Translations under genes and position numbers: made by a program
Shown here: positions 1 through 10,611 of the stretch, piece after piece
How positions within the stretch are numbered: position 1 is the stretch's first letter
Layout of the letters: each line of letters starts with the position of its first letter
The notes under the pieces: model-generated
What the model saw: the letters and a program-made list of their open reading frames with translations, nothing else
Told to the model about the DNA's origin: nothing
Databases searched by the model: none
Source of the DNA: Gammaproteobacteria bacterium LSUCC0096
Lineage (GTDB): Bacteria > Pseudomonadota > Gammaproteobacteria > Pseudomonadales > Litorivicinaceae
Assembly: GCA_008087055.1 (NCBI GenBank)
Contig: VIEA01000001.1
Coordinates: 260,514-324,513, forward strand
Length of the DNA stretch: 64,000 nucleotides
Reading direction: 5' to 3'

Positions 1-445
1 TTACGTCCGCCGTCGTTTCGGTACGCTCATCGGTGACTCAACAGCAGAGCGGATCAAACAAGACATCGGCACAGCCGTTGTCGTTAAAGACGAGCAAGAA
101 ATTGATGTGCGTGGCCGGAATCTTGCAGAAGGGATTCCAAAGCAGCTCACGCTGAAGTCCAATCAAATCCAAGAAGCGCTCTCTGAGCCTTTGGCACAAA
201 TCACAGCAGCTGTGAAAAATGCGCTTGAACAATCTCCACCTGAACTGGCGTCCGATATCGCTGAACGCGGTATTGTTCTGACAGGTGGTGGTGCGTTGTT
301 GAAAGGCCTTGATGAGCTATTGGCGGCGGAAACTGGGTTGCCTGTTCTCATTGCGGATGATCCATTGACCTGTGTTGCTCGCGGTGGCGGTAAAGCACTC
401 GAGCTCATCGATCGCGCTTCATTCAACCTATTTAACTCTGACTAA
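1..445 (+). CDS. mreB: Rod-shape actin homologue MreB, C-terminal part (5' end outside window)
   Basis: Reading from base 2 gives 147 residues with no start codon, so the gene begins before the window. MreB is the bacterial actin that forms membrane-bound filaments guiding sidewall peptidoglycan synthesis. The visible part holds the conserved actin-fold subdomain with the nucleotide-binding [15 protein letters not shown] segment about 50 residues before the end, and the usual MreB tail. It is followed after 11 bases by mreC, the standard mreBCD order. Identification is secure; only the N-terminal ATPase motifs cannot be checked. Confidence 0.97.
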   Translation, partial: YVRRRFGTLIGDSTAERIKQDIGTAVVVKDEQEIDVRGRNLAEGIPKQLTLKSNQIQEALSEPLAQITAAVKNALEQSPPELASDIAERGIVLTGGGALLKGLDELLAAETGLPVLIADDPLTCVARGGGKALELIDRASFNLFNSD

Positions 446-456
446 GAGTTAACGGC

Positions 457-1284
457 ATGCGGCCGCTGTTCTCTGAAACCAGTGTCGCAGCGGTCCGCCT
501 GATTGTCGCGGTCACTTTTTCTGTGGCCACCATCTTTATTGATTCTCGATTTGATGCGCTGACTATGGTGCGTCAGGCCATCAAAACAGCTCTCTGGCCT
601 GTCGAACAAATCGCGTATTTTCCAGGTCGGGTGTCTTCAGAAATTGCGATCTGGGTGCAATCGCATGATCTCATCTCAGAAAGGCTTGAAACGATTGCGC
701 TTGAAAATGAGCGATTGCGAACAGAACAGTTAAAGTTACAGACACTGCGTGCCGAAAACGCCGAGCTTCGTCGACTACTCGGTGTTAAAGAGCGTGTAAA
801 CGAACGGTTGTTGCAGGCTCAGATCGAGCGTTTATCCAATGATCCATTTGTCCATCGCGTAACCATCAACCGAGGTTTGCTTGCTGGTGTGACCGAGGGT
901 CGCCCAGTGATCTCAGCGGATGGATTAGTGGGGCAAGTCGTTGTTTCCTATCCACACGCTGCGGATGTATTGCTCATGACTGATGCAACACATCATCTCC
1001 CTGTCCAGGTGACTCGCACACGTGAGCGAGCCATTGCTGTGGGAGTTGGTCGGATGGATCGGATCGAACTACGTAATCTCCCTGATACTGTTGATATTGT
1101 TCCAGGTGATTTGCTTGAAACCTCGGGCCTTGGTGATCGTTTTCAGCCAGGTATTCCGGTTGCCGAAGTCAAAGAAGTGATTCGTGCGCCGGGTCAGCCA
1201 TTTGCCCGAGTTATTGCAGCTCCTCTGACACCGATGGCCCGGTTGTCGTTAGTGATGGTTGATCTTGCGGAGGGTGATTCGTGA
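457..1284 (+). CDS. mreC: Rod-shape-determining protein MreC
   Basis: 275 residues. MreC is a bitopic inner-membrane protein whose periplasmic part organises the elongasome by contacting PBP2, MreD and RodZ. The sequence shows one hydrophobic segment at about residues 10-30, a charged Leu-rich coiled coil at about 70-112 (ENERLRTEQLKLQTLRAENAEL) and then the two beta-barrel domains typical of MreC (GLVGQVV, RTRERAIAVGVG). The stop overlaps the mreD start by four bases, so the two are probably translationally coupled. Confidence 0.97.
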   Translation: MRPLFSETSVAAVRLIVAVTFSVATIFIDSRFDALTMVRQAIKTALWPVEQIAYFPGRVSSEIAIWVQSHDLISERLETIALENERLRTEQLKLQTLRAENAELRRLLGVKERVNERLLQAQIERLSNDPFVHRVTINRGLLAGVTEGRPVISADGLVGQVVVSYPHAADVLLMTDATHHLPVQVTRTRERAIAVGVGRMDRIELRNLPDTVDIVPGDLLETSGLGDRFQPGIPVAEVKEVIRAPGQPFARVIAAPLTPMARLSLVMVDLAEGDS

Positions 1285-1757
1285 TTTTCTTGGCGACATG
1301 GCTTGTGACGCTGCTGCTGATCGCGCTGCCTTATCCTGCATGGATGATGCTCGTGCTGCCTCATTTCGGTTTTTTGTTTGTCACCTGGTGGGGCTTGATG
1401 AGGAACTACCAGCTCTCAATGACCTTGCTTCTAATTTCCTCACTTCCGATTGATGTATTGTATGGAACAAGCTTGGGTTTGCATGGATTGCTATTTGCCC
1501 TGATCGCGTATGCCTTGACCTTGCTGGGTCCCTCAGTCCGACAAGTTAACTGGGTGCGCCAGTCGTTAGCAGTTTTTGTGGTTTTGCTGATTGCTTCGGC
1601 CGTTTCTTACTGGGCAAGAACACTCACAGGTCAATCCCCTGAATTTTTGATTTTGGTTCTTCAAGCTGTTGTTTCTGCACTTGTCTGGTCGCCACTTCGC
1701 TGGCTATATGACAGCTTGGCCGATTCCGTTCAGGGGCTTGGGACTCAACGCCAATGA
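1281..1757 (+). CDS. mreD: Rod-shape-determining membrane protein MreD
   Basis: 158 residues starting at GTG, which overlaps the mreC stop (GTGA). MreD is a small polytopic inner-membrane protein of the elongasome. The sequence is almost entirely hydrophobic with about five membrane segments and carries the family-like LPIDVLYGTSLGLHGLLFAL stretch. Family identification rests on hydropathy, length and position after mreC. The end overlaps the following maf gene by four bases (ATGA). Confidence 0.93.
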   Translation: MIFLATWLVTLLLIALPYPAWMMLVLPHFGFLFVTWWGLMRNYQLSMTLLLISSLPIDVLYGTSLGLHGLLFALIAYALTLLGPSVRQVNWVRQSLAVFVVLLIASAVSYWARTLTGQSPEFLILVLQAVVSALVWSPLRWLYDSLADSVQGLGTQRQ

Positions 1758-2305
1758 TTCTTGCCAGTCAGTCGCCGAGGCGACGTGACTTACTCGAACT
1801 AATCACCCCAGATTTTCGAGTGATTCCAGCAGACGTCGACGAATCAGTTCAAGAGAGCGAACAGCCTGATCATTTTGTTGCTCGATTAGCGGAGGCAAAA
1901 GCACGCGCGGTTGCATCACACGCCAATCAAGGTGAACTCATTATCGGTTCAGATACCACGGTATCGGCAGGTGGTGTGATTTTAAATAAGCCATCCGATC
2001 AGCCCGATTTTTTATCGATGATGGATCGATTATCAGGGCAGACGCATCAGGTCTATTCTGGAGTGTGCGTGTTAATCGATGACCATGCAGATGTGCGAGT
2101 CGTGAGGACCGACGTGACCTTTCGTGAACTGAGTATGGAAGAACGTTTACACTATTGGCAAACCGGTGAGCCCAAAGATAAAGCCGGTGGTTATGGAATC
2201 CAGGGATTAGCGGCTCGGTTTGTTCAATCGATCCAAGGATCCTATACCAATGTTGTTGGGCTCCCCTTGGTTGAGCTCGAGGCTATGCTGAACAATGCGT
2301 CATGA
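1754..2305 (+). CDS. yhdE: Maf-family dTTP/UTP pyrophosphatase (YhdE type)
   Basis: 183 residues. Maf proteins hydrolyse non-canonical or pyrimidine nucleoside triphosphates to monophosphates; the YhdE subgroup acts on dTTP, UTP and modified pyrimidines. Motifs seen are the N-terminal SQSPRRRDLL substrate loop, the GSDTTVS segment with the catalytic Asp, and EPKDKAGGYGIQG. The order mreD-yhdE-rng matches that of Escherichia coli and Pseudomonas, which supports YhdE rather than YceF. It overlaps mreD by four bases and rng by eleven. Confidence 0.95.
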   Translation: MILASQSPRRRDLLELITPDFRVIPADVDESVQESEQPDHFVARLAEAKARAVASHANQGELIIGSDTTVSAGGVILNKPSDQPDFLSMMDRLSGQTHQVYSGVCVLIDDHADVRVVRTDVTFRELSMEERLHYWQTGEPKDKAGGYGIQGLAARFVQSIQGSYTNVVGLPLVELEAMLNNAS

Positions 2306-3746
2306 GATTTTACTGAACTTTACCCCGCTAGAGACTCGGGTTGCCGTGGTCGAGCAGGGTATGTTGCAGGAAATTTTGATTGAGCGAGCCACGCACCGTG
2401 GTCTCGTCGGCAATGTGTACTTAGGTAAAGTCGCACGCGTGTTACCAGGGATGCAGGCGTGCTTTGTTGACATCGGTCTTGATCGAAGTGCTTTTCTTCA
2501 TGCGAAGGATCTCCCAACCGATGACGATGACCGAGATCGCTCTATTCAGCAATTGGTGACTGAAGGACAAGATCTACTCGTCCAGGTCATTAAAGACCCC
2601 GTCGGTAGCAAAGGTGCGCGATTAACGGCAGAAGTGTCTTTACCTGCCCGTCACCTGGTCTTAATGCCCTTTGCCACCCATGTTGGGATCAGCCAACGGA
2701 TTGAGGACGAGGGTACTCGTGAGCATCTGAAAGCGATTGCTCAGCAAGCTTTGGATGCACAAGGTATCGAGTGGGGTGTGATCGTTCGTACTGCAGGCCA
2801 CGGGCATACCAGCGAAGATTTGGAAGACGATTTAGTTTATTTAAAACGTGTTTGGGACAACATTTGTGTTGAACAGAAAACTGTCAAAGCGCCCGCTCTT
2901 TTGTTTGCAGAATTGCCCCTAACACATCGATTAGTGCGTGATCAGATTCGACGTGATACTGAGCGCGTGCTGATCGATTCACTTGAGACCTATACTAAGC
3001 TTTCTGAATTTGCATCCAAGTTCATGCCAGAGGTGGCGCCGTTGATTCAGCACTATCAAGGCGATCGACCAATCTTTGACTTATACCAAATTGAAGATGA
3101 GATTGAGAAAGCGCTCGCGCGAGATGTTGAGCTCAAGTCAGGTGCTTATCTGGTGATTGATCAAACCGAAGCAATGACCACGATCGATGTGAATACCGGT
3201 CGGTTTGTCGGTGCGCACACGCTGGAGCAGACTGTCTTTCGGACCAATCTCGAAGCTGCTGTCGCCATTGGACGTCAACTCCGATTGCGGAATTTGGGTG
3301 GCATTATCGTGATCGATTTTATCGATATGGAAGACGATGAGCACAAGCGACAAGTGCTTCGTACACTCGAGCGATCGCTGAATGAAGATCCGGTTAAAAC
3401 GCGCGTTAGTGATTTTAATGATTTGGGACTTGTGGTGTTAACACGCAAACGGACACGAGAGCGATTGTCTGATTTGCTTCAAGAGTCATGTCCGCAATGT
3501 CGTGGGACAGGACATATCAAGACAGCAGAAACCGTCTGCTATGAAATCTTCCGAGCCATCATGCGCGAATATCGAGCGTATTCGGCTGAGACCACGACCG
3601 TGATCGCAGCAACGAGCGTCATTGATCGGTTGATTGACGAAGAGTCTGATGCACTTGCCGATTTAGAAGCGTTCATTCATCGGCCAATCCGTTTGCAGGT
3701 GGATACAAGTTTCTCGCAAGATCGATATGAGGTCGTGCTGTCATGA
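2295..3746 (+). CDS. rng: Ribonuclease G
   Basis: 483 residues, the usual length of RNase G and without the long RNase E C-terminal scaffold. It is an endonuclease that matures the 16S rRNA 5' end and decays some mRNAs. An S1 RNA-binding domain lies at about residues 37-120. The metal-binding Asp residues fall in TIDVNTGRF (about 297) and IDFIDMED (about 340), and the zinc-link CPQC lies at about 398. It follows yhdE with an overlap and shares four bases with yhdP, as part of a tightly coupled mreBCD-yhdE-rng-yhdP run. Confidence 0.97.
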   Translation: MRHEILLNFTPLETRVAVVEQGMLQEILIERATHRGLVGNVYLGKVARVLPGMQACFVDIGLDRSAFLHAKDLPTDDDDRDRSIQQLVTEGQDLLVQVIKDPVGSKGARLTAEVSLPARHLVLMPFATHVGISQRIEDEGTREHLKAIAQQALDAQGIEWGVIVRTAGHGHTSEDLEDDLVYLKRVWDNICVEQKTVKAPALLFAELPLTHRLVRDQIRRDTERVLIDSLETYTKLSEFASKFMPEVAPLIQHYQGDRPIFDLYQIEDEIEKALARDVELKSGAYLVIDQTEAMTTIDVNTGRFVGAHTLEQTVFRTNLEAAVAIGRQLRLRNLGGIIVIDFIDMEDDEHKRQVLRTLERSLNEDPVKTRVSDFNDLGLVVLTRKRTRERLSDLLQESCPQCRGTGHIKTAETVCYEIFRAIMREYRAYSAETTTVIAATSVIDRLIDEESDALADLEAFIHRPIRLQVDTSFSQDRYEVVLS

Positions 3747-6700
3747 TCCGTCGCGTCTTGACGACAAAGGCTATCGTGTTGGTCGTCCTGGCAGCATTGC
3801 AAGGCTTGATTCTAGCCGCATTGCCGTTGGTCAATTATTGGCGAGCTGATATTGAAGCAATGATGTCAAAGCGTCTTGATGCAACGGTCACAATTTCTGA
3901 AATTGGTGCACGGGCATCATGGACAGGTCCGTACCTTGAAGCCTTAAATCTCGTGATCCAAAAAGACTTGGGGGCTCTCGAAGTTCGCCATGTTCAAATG
4001 CTACTCGATCTTCCCGCATCCCTACTGTCATTTGAGCCGGTGATTGGGCAATTGGTTTTAGATGAAGGCGAAATTGTACAACGTGGATCAACTGATGGAG
4101 CGATACCTGATCCAAAAGCATGGGCCGGTTTGTTGAATCAGCTGCACGATGCAGTGCGCCCTATCGGTGAATTCCAACTGCACAATTTCGATGTGCTCCT
4201 CGGTAATGTGTCGTTAAAGCGTTTGTCTGTCTCCATTGATCCAGACGTCGGAGTTCTCGCGCAAACACGACTCGTGACTGAAGATATTTCAGTCCCTCTG
4301 GAAATTGACTGGCGATATCCTTCGGGAACAAATGATGCGCATGATCTTCGAGTGCATACACGTCTCCGCAATGCACCAGTGCCTGGCATTGGGATTGATG
4401 CGTTGTTTGTTGATGTCGATGCAACCGCTTGGTTGACTCTCAAAGACGGGGCTCCCGCTGAGGGGATTGTTCGAGTGAGCGGGTTATCTGAGAGCGATGC
4501 GGGTCTGCATGGTGATATGAGTGCCCGGTTCGAGCTTCCTGGTTTAACTGCAGTGTCTGCGTCGTTTGAGTCACTTCAATTACAACTACCAGGTATCAAG
4601 ATCGCGGGATCTGGTGGTGGGCTGCAATTCGATGGATCGCGTGTTGTTGCTCAAATCCCAGGGCTTGAGGCTGATGGTCTAGTGCTGGGTGAGTTTTTAA
4701 AGCCGTATGACCCGGATCCAAAGCTTGCTCGGCTTTTGTCGTTGAACCAACCGGTGGTTGCAGCGAGCGATGTGAAAGTGGACTGGAATCTCAATCAAAA
4801 GCCAGTTGTCACTGCAGATATCGGTGCGTTTGAGATTCAGGCCGGACGTTCGATTCCACATGTCGGTCCAGTTCAAGGTCGCTTATTTTTGGAAGGTTCT
4901 CGGGGCTGGTTCGATTTTGAAGCGACATCAGCAACATTTTCACTCCCTGAGATCTTCCCAAAGCCTTGGGAGCGGCAAGCGTTGTCTGGGACTTTAATGT
5001 TTGATCGCACAGATGATGGCTTGCTGCTGAGAGGTCACAACCTTCGAGTGCAGGACGAGGTGCAGGACGTACGCGGTGCATTGCTCTTGGATTTGCCGAG
5101 AGAGTCAGAGCAGCGCATGCAACTCGAATTAACTGTCGACGCATCAACAGCGGCGTTAGCAGGTTTGTTACCTCATGATTTAGATGCTGAAGTGGGCGAT
5201 TTCTTGACCCGAGCTGTTGAGGATATCGATGTCCGTCAAGGCCGAATTTCCTATTCGGGACCATTGGGAGCCGAAGTTGACCGCTCACGTCGTGAGCTCA
5301 GTATGCACTTTCCAATGACTGCATATCGCTTTAAGCCTTTGACGACCTGGCCTGCATTTGTCGGTACCGACGGGGTGGTTGATTTTGTCAGTAAACGCGC
5401 GCGTATTGAGTTCGTGAACCCTGATTTTGGGGGGCTTTCTGTGAGCCGCGTGGTGGCGAAACAAAACAAAGATAGCGCGCGCCGAATCGACATTGCTGGT
5501 CAGCTATCTGGTGAGGCTTCTATTGCGCTTGAGATATTAGATCAAGCTCAGGTTAAACCGGATTCACTCGGTTCGGAGATTTTGCTGGATGGGATGCTTC
5601 GCGGTGATGTGGCTTTGAGCGTGCCGATCGGTGAACGACCAGAAGGCAAAGTTGTCATTGATGCAGATGATTTGGCTGTCGCGATTGCCGAGTTGAGCGA
5701 ACCTTTCACGCATGTGAAAGGTCGAGCGGAGTATCGCTTAAATGATGGTTTATACACCGAGCGTCTGACAGGACAACTCATGGGTGACCCGGTCGAGGCG
5801 ACAGTAACAGTCGCAGGCGGTCAGACAGATATCGTCGGTCAGGCTCGTTTGAGGACAGCAAACATCTCACAACTCATTTCTCTCGGGTTTGATGAGAGCC
5901 AACTCTTTGGTGAAGCAGATTGGTCGATTGTCGGTCGCGGCAAGGATCAAGAGTTTGTGTTGTCACTAGAGACCGATGGGCTAGGATTGGGTAGCCGCTT
6001 ACCCGAGCCTCTGGCTAAAGAGGACGATCAGATCGGTCGCATAGTGGTGAATCTGAACAGTACCCCGGGCCTTCGAGACTTTAACGCAAAGCTGTTTGAA
6101 ACAACTGAGGTTCGAGGACGTCTCGGAACTAATCCTTTAGCGATTGAAGTCATTACTCCAGAAGCCAGTATTATCGACTGGGCCGCTTTGCCGGCGCGCG
6201 ATGGAGAGGGATCCAACCTTTCGATCTTACTCCGCACAGAACGTTTACTTCTCGGAGAAACTCCTCTCAAAGTGGACGAAACCGCGATTAATTTGAAGCC
6301 AAACGAGTTCGACGTATCGTTTGGTGGCTCGGATATGGCGGGTCGGGTGTCGCGTATCGGAGAAGGTCCTTTATTGATCGATCTAGAGCACCTTGTTCTA
6401 CCGGAAGGGGGTGATTTGTTAGACCCTCCCGATGAGGATCCGTTGTTTGATTACGATCCGGGACAATTGCCGTCTGCAAAGCTTCGTGTGAGCCGTCTCA
6501 AACGCGGCAATACAAATTATCAAGACATGAATATTGTGTTGGTGTCTGGTGATTCGCGATTGGATGCGACGACGCTCGAGTTTGATCGCGATGGACAACG
6601 ATTCCAAGGTGAACTGGCTTGGGTGTTTCAGAATGGTGAAGCGAAAAGCGCTCTCTTACTGAGAGCCCAGGGATCTGAGCTCGGTAATATTCTGCGAGTG

Positions 6701-7327
6701 AATGAAGATGAACCCCTGCTTGAAGCTGATTCAGGCCGCTTTGTTTCGAACCTAACATGGGCAGGTTCACCACTCGGATTTTCGGTTCTGACGAGTGAAG
6801 GTGAGGTCGAACTTTCCCTCGAGGATGGACGCTTTTTAGATCTCGGTAATTCTGCTGAGGTACTTCGCCTATTCGGTATTTTAAATATCGAGACCATCAC
6901 TCGACGCCTACGTCTCGATTTTCTTGATTTGGTTCAGCCCGGGGTGGCCTTTGACAGTGTCAGTGCGAAGGCAAAAATTTCCGACGGTACGCTACGATTT
7001 GAGCCTGAATTTGCAATGAAAGGGCCGTCGTCGAGTTTTCGGATGACGGGCACCGCCGATCTGGTCAATCAACAACTCAACCAGAAACTCGAGGTCGATA
7101 TACCGCTAACAAACAACCTGCCGCTCGCGTCCGTACTTTTGGGTGCTCCACAGGTTGGTGGAGCGATTTATCTGGTCGAGAAAGCATTGGGAACGAAGAT
7201 CATTAAAGTCGGTAAAACCGATTACAGGATTGAAGGATCGTTTGATGACCCCCAAGTCTCTCTGATACCACCATTTTCAAAGAAAAAGGACGATGTGAAT
7301 GCCGACACTCCTGCAACAAGTCAGTGA
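3743..7327 (+). CDS. yhdP: YhdP family AsmA-like phospholipid transport protein
   Basis: 1194 residues. It has one N-terminal membrane anchor (about residues 9-30) followed by a long periplasmic beta-rich region of the DUF3971/AsmA-like type, ending in the conserved C-terminal segment [19 protein letters not shown]...LGAPQVGG. In Escherichia coli, YhdP, TamB and YdbH are bridge-like proteins that carry phospholipids from the inner to the outer membrane. Position directly after rng is also as in E. coli and Pseudomonas. Its last 29 bases overlap tldD. Function here is inferred from family and synteny. Confidence 0.94.
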   Translation: MIRRVLTTKAIVLVVLAALQGLILAALPLVNYWRADIEAMMSKRLDATVTISEIGARASWTGPYLEALNLVIQKDLGALEVRHVQMLLDLPASLLSFEPVIGQLVLDEGEIVQRGSTDGAIPDPKAWAGLLNQLHDAVRPIGEFQLHNFDVLLGNVSLKRLSVSIDPDVGVLAQTRLVTEDISVPLEIDWRYPSGTNDAHDLRVHTRLRNAPVPGIGIDALFVDVDATAWLTLKDGAPAEGIVRVSGLSESDAGLHGDMSARFELPGLTAVSASFESLQLQLPGIKIAGSGGGLQFDGSRVVAQIPGLEADGLVLGEFLKPYDPDPKLARLLSLNQPVVAASDVKVDWNLNQKPVVTADIGAFEIQAGRSIPHVGPVQGRLFLEGSRGWFDFEATSATFSLPEIFPKPWERQALSGTLMFDRTDDGLLLRGHNLRVQDEVQDVRGALLLDLPRESEQRMQLELTVDASTAALAGLLPHDLDAEVGDFLTRAVEDIDVRQGRISYSGPLGAEVDRSRRELSMHFPMTAYRFKPLTTWPAFVGTDGVVDFVSKRARIEFVNPDFGGLSVSRVVAKQNKDSARRIDIAGQLSGEASIALEILDQAQVKPDSLGSEILLDGMLRGDVALSVPIGERPEGKVVIDADDLAVAIAELSEPFTHVKGRAEYRLNDGLYTERLTGQLMGDPVEATVTVAGGQTDIVGQARLRTANISQLISLGFDESQLFGEADWSIVGRGKDQEFVLSLETDGLGLGSRLPEPLAKEDDQIGRIVVNLNSTPGLRDFNAKLFETTEVRGRLGTNPLAIEVITPEASIIDWAALPARDGEGSNLSILLRTERLLLGETPLKVDETAINLKPNEFDVSFGGSDMAGRVSRIGEGPLLIDLEHLVLPEGGDLLDPPDEDPLFDYDPGQLPSAKLRVSRLKRGNTNYQDMNIVLVSGDSRLDATTLEFDRDGQRFQGELAWVFQNGEAKSALLLRAQGSELGNILRVNEDEPLLEADSGRFVSNLTWAGSPLGFSVLTSEGEVELSLEDGRFLDLGNSAEVLRLFGILNIETITRRLRLDFLDLVQPGVAFDSVSAKAKISDGTLRFEPEFAMKGPSSSFRMTGTADLVNQQLNQKLEVDIPLTNNLPLASVLLGAPQVGGAIYLVEKALGTKIIKVGKTDYRIEGSFDDPQVSLIPPFSKKKDDVNADTPATSQ

Positions 7328-8738
7328 ATCAATCTTAGCCCCAGGAGGTCTGGCTCTTGATGACCTCGAACCGTTGGTGGGTGAGTTATCTGTCGGTGAT
7401 GTTGATTTTGCGGATTTGTTTTTTGAGCGTGCTGAAGCTGAGACATATTCCTTAGAAGATGGTGAGGTCAAAGATGCGAGTTACCATCGAGACGCTGGCG
7501 TCGGAGTGAGAGCCTGCTCAGGAGATAAGCAAGGTTTTGCGTACAGTTCCGAAATTACTGCCGCGCGGATTCGTGAAGCGCGTGATGTTGCTATCGCGAT
7601 TCAAGATGGCCGCGATGCGCGCGGAGGTGTAAATCTTGATCAGGTCTCAACACCAAAACTCTATGTCGCGAAAAATCCAATTCCAGAAAAGAGTGCGACC
7701 GATAAAATTGCGTTCCTAATGGATATTGACGCCAAAGCACGCGCTAAAAGTCCACACGTCCAACAGGTGCAGGCGACTCTGTCTATTTCTTATCGTGAGA
7801 TCTTGATTGCTGCGACAGATGGCACCCTTGGTGCTGATATTCGACCACTTGTGCGTCTTTCTGTGTCAGTGCTTGCAGAGAATAAAGGCCGCAGAGAACG
7901 CGGTAGTGCAGGCCTTGGTGGTCGGTATGACTTGGATCGACTGTTAACAGTTGAGCATGCGGATCAGTTAGTGACAGAGGCAGTCGATCAAGCACTTGTG
8001 AATCTTGAATCAGTCGACTGTCCAGCCGGTGAGATGCCGGTTGTCTTGGCATCGGGTTGGCCAGGTGTTCTTTTGCACGAAGCCGTTGGTCATGGACTCG
8101 AAGGTGATTTTAATCGCAAAGGGTCGAGCTTTTACTCAGGGAAGATCGGACAACAGGTCGCATCAAAAGGCGTTACCGTGGTTGATGACGGCACGATTTC
8201 AGATCGTCGCGGTTCGTTAAATATTGATGATGAAGGGCATGTCAGCCAGCGTAATGTATTGATCGAAGATGGCATTTTAGTTGGTTACATGCAGGATAAG
8301 CTGAATGCGCGCTTGATGGGTGTGGCAGCTACCGGCAATGGTCGTCGTGAGAGTTATGCGCATCTACCGATGCCACGGATGACTAATACATTCATGGAGC
8401 CTGGTGATGCGACTCAGGAAGATATGATTCAGTCTGTTGATCGCGGCATCTTTGCGGTGAATTTTGGTGGTGGTCAGGTAGACATTACGTCGGGCCAATT
8501 CGTATTTGCGGCGAGTGAAGCGTACTTGATTGAGAACGGCAAAGTGACTGCGCCTGTTAAAGGTGCCACATTGATTGGACATGGTCCCCAAGTGATGTCT
8601 GCGATCTCGATGATTGGAGATGATCTTGCGCTCGATCCAGGGATCGGAGTTTGCGGTAAAAATGGCCAAAGTGTTCCGGTTGGCGTTGGCCAACCAAGTC
8701 TTAAGATCGATCGTCTGACAGTTGGTGGAACTGCTTAA
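7299..8738 (+). CDS. tldD: Metalloprotease subunit TldD
   Basis: 479 residues. TldD is the catalytic subunit of the TldD/TldE(PmbA) zinc protease, known to trim peptides such as pre-microcin B17 and the CcdA antitoxin. The HEAVGH zinc motif is visible at about residues 259-264 ([13 protein letters not shown]), with the downstream [19 protein letters not shown] region typical of the family. The ATG lies inside the end of yhdP, but the following residues line up with known TldD N-termini. The partner gene pmbA lies one gene away. The stop overlaps that of the convergent yjgA by four bases. Confidence 0.97.
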   Translation: MPTLLQQVSESILAPGGLALDDLEPLVGELSVGDVDFADLFFERAEAETYSLEDGEVKDASYHRDAGVGVRACSGDKQGFAYSSEITAARIREARDVAIAIQDGRDARGGVNLDQVSTPKLYVAKNPIPEKSATDKIAFLMDIDAKARAKSPHVQQVQATLSISYREILIAATDGTLGADIRPLVRLSVSVLAENKGRRERGSAGLGGRYDLDRLLTVEHADQLVTEAVDQALVNLESVDCPAGEMPVVLASGWPGVLLHEAVGHGLEGDFNRKGSSFYSGKIGQQVASKGVTVVDDGTISDRRGSLNIDDEGHVSQRNVLIEDGILVGYMQDKLNARLMGVAATGNGRRESYAHLPMPRMTNTFMEPGDATQEDMIQSVDRGIFAVNFGGGQVDITSGQFVFAASEAYLIENGKVTAPVKGATLIGHGPQVMSAISMIGDDLALDPGIGVCGKNGQSVPVGVGQPSLKIDRLTVGGTA

Positions 8739-9268
8739 TGGGCAATCGCCTCGTAGAGCGCGCGGTACAAACTCCGCGCCTCTCCTTTGTCTTTATTCAA
8801 TTCGCGTGCTTTCTTCGTTGCGCGGATCAACTGATTCAATCGTTGCGCATCGGCCGAGAATTCGTTCAAAAAGTCGGCGGCTTTTTTAGGGTCTTCAAGC
8901 AACCGATCACGCCATTGCTCTGCCTGATGATGCTTTCGTTTCTCTTCATTGTCGGTGTTTTTCATTGCATCCAATTGAGCCTGAAGCGATTCGGGCTCGA
9001 CCCCGCGCATCACTTTGCCAATGAACTGCATTTGACGGCGGCGCGCCTCATGCTTTTTGTCCGGGATACTTCTGTAGAACTCCAAGGCCTCGCGCAATTT
9101 ATCTTCGGGAAACACAATTTTTTTAAATTGCTTATCCGACAGTGCAGCGAGCTCTTGGCCAAGCGCTTGAAGCGCCAGCATTTCACGTTTTTTTGCACTT
9201 TTCGACGGAGCCTCAAAGAGCTCGTCGTCGATCAGTTCGTCATTTTGAAGGGAGCGTTTTTCATTCAT
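8735..9268 (-). CDS. yjgA: Ribosome-associated protein YjgA (DarP, DUF615)
   Basis: 177 residues when started at the ATG at 9268. An upstream extension of 25 residues is possible but looks unlike the family. YjgA/DarP binds late 50S ribosomal precursors. The protein is highly charged and helical, with the family segments [15 protein letters not shown] and [27 protein letters not shown]. The gene lies opposite to and between tldD and pmbA; the yjgA-pmbA divergence is as in Escherichia coli. Its start codon shares two bases with the pmbA start, so its promoter must lie inside pmbA. Confidence 0.93.
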   Translation of the reverse strand: MNEKRSLQNDELIDDELFEAPSKSAKKREMLALQALGQELAALSDKQFKKIVFPEDKLREALEFYRSIPDKKHEARRRQMQFIGKVMRGVEPESLQAQLDAMKNTDNEEKRKHHQAEQWRDRLLEDPKKAADFLNEFSADAQRLNQLIRATKKARELNKDKGEARSLYRALYEAIAH

Positions 9269-10610
9269 GTCCTCGAAGTTTAACCCACAACAAGAAAAAA
9301 ACCGCCTAGAAGAATTAACAACACGTATTTTGGAGCAATCCAAGCGTGTTGGAGCGGACGCTTGTGAAGTCGCAGCCAGTGCATCCGTGGGTCTGGATGT
9401 GCAGGCTCGTCTGGGTCAACCAGAAAAACTTGAAATGACACGTGATCAATCATTATCAATCACAGTGTTTCTCGGTGAGTCACGTGGTTCTGCGTCAACC
9501 ACAGATTTATCAGATGAGGCATTAACCAGTACGCTTGAGGCTGCACTCGCGATTGCCAAGGTCACAGCACCTGATCCTGCGGCTGTCCTAGCATCCCGCG
9601 AGCAGATTATTCAAAGTGTTCCGAATCTCGAACTTGATCACCCGTGGGATATCGATGCAAAACAGGCGCTTGACCTGGCGATCGAAGTTGAATCGTTCGG
9701 TCGACAGGCAGATTCTCGCATCACGAATTCTGAAGGTGGGTCTGTTTCATCAACGCGCGGTATATCGGTTCATGGCACCACAGAAGGACTCTTAGTCAGT
9801 CAGCCAACAAGTATTCATGGAATGAGCTGTGTATTGTTGGCAGAAGACGGTGAGAGTCGTGAGCGTTCTTATGCCTATACGCAATCGCGACATCCTGACC
9901 AGCTTTGGTCGGCGGAGGTTGTCGGTCGTGAAGCTGCCGAAAAAACAGTCGCTCGATTGAATCCGCGCAAATGTCAGACTGCCGAGGTCCCGGTTTTATT
10001 CATCCCTGAGACAGCATCAGGGCTATTGTCGAGCTTTGTGAGCGCGATCAGTGGCGGATCGCTCTATCGAAAATCGAGTTATTTGCTGGATCGGTTAGGG
10101 ACGGATGTATTCCCGAGCTGGGTTTCAATTGCTGAAAATCCTTTGATTCCCGGTGCGATGGGTTCGTCAGCGTATGACAGTGATGGCCTGCCAACACGTC
10201 AGCAAGCTTTTGTGACAGATGGCGTACTCTCGAGTTATGTTTTATCACTGTATTCGGCAAACCGGCTCGGGCTTCAATCGACGCATAACGCCGGCGGCGT
10301 CCGCAACCTGTTTTTCAAAGGCGAGTCGGATTTCAAAACGCTCGTTTCTAAAATGGGCCGAGGCTTGATTGTGACTGAATTAATGGGTCAGGGCGTGAAT
10401 CTAGTGAATGGTGATTACTCAAGGGGTGCCTCCGGTTTTTGGGTGGAAAATGGTGAGATTGCCTATCCCGTTCATGAGGTTACTGTTGCTTCAAATTTAG
10501 ACCGGATGTTGAAGCAGGATTTGGTCGCTGTCGGTTCAGATATTGATTTGCGTCGATCAATTGCGACCGGCTCGATGCTGTTTGAAAAAATGATGGTGGC
10601 AGGAAGTTAG
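9267..10610 (+). CDS. pmbA: Metalloprotease partner subunit PmbA (TldE)
   Basis: 447 residues. PmbA/TldE forms a heterodimer with TldD; it has the same fold but no zinc-binding HEXXXH motif, and none is visible here. Family features include SLSITVFLGESRGSASTTDLS near residue 70 and a C-terminal GASGFWVENGEIAYPVHEVTV block matching that of TldD. The ATG at 9267 has an AGGGAG about 13 bases upstream, inside yjgA. The stop is one base from the end of the convergent mgtE. Confidence 0.97.
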   Translation: MSSKFNPQQEKNRLEELTTRILEQSKRVGADACEVAASASVGLDVQARLGQPEKLEMTRDQSLSITVFLGESRGSASTTDLSDEALTSTLEAALAIAKVTAPDPAAVLASREQIIQSVPNLELDHPWDIDAKQALDLAIEVESFGRQADSRITNSEGGSVSSTRGISVHGTTEGLLVSQPTSIHGMSCVLLAEDGESRERSYAYTQSRHPDQLWSAEVVGREAAEKTVARLNPRKCQTAEVPVLFIPETASGLLSSFVSAISGGSLYRKSSYLLDRLGTDVFPSWVSIAENPLIPGAMGSSAYDSDGLPTRQQAFVTDGVLSSYVLSLYSANRLGLQSTHNAGGVRNLFFKGESDFKTLVSKMGRGLIVTELMGQGVNLVNGDYSRGASGFWVENGEIAYPVHEVTVASNLDRMLKQDLVAVGSDIDLRRSIATGSMLFEKMMVAGS

Positions 10611-10611
10611 A

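Noticed and set aside
8738-9283. 181-codon plus-strand frame opposite yjgA
   Set aside because: Its Phe/Leu-rich protein is what the complement of a Lys/Glu-rich gene gives. yjgA is a recognised family with conserved position.
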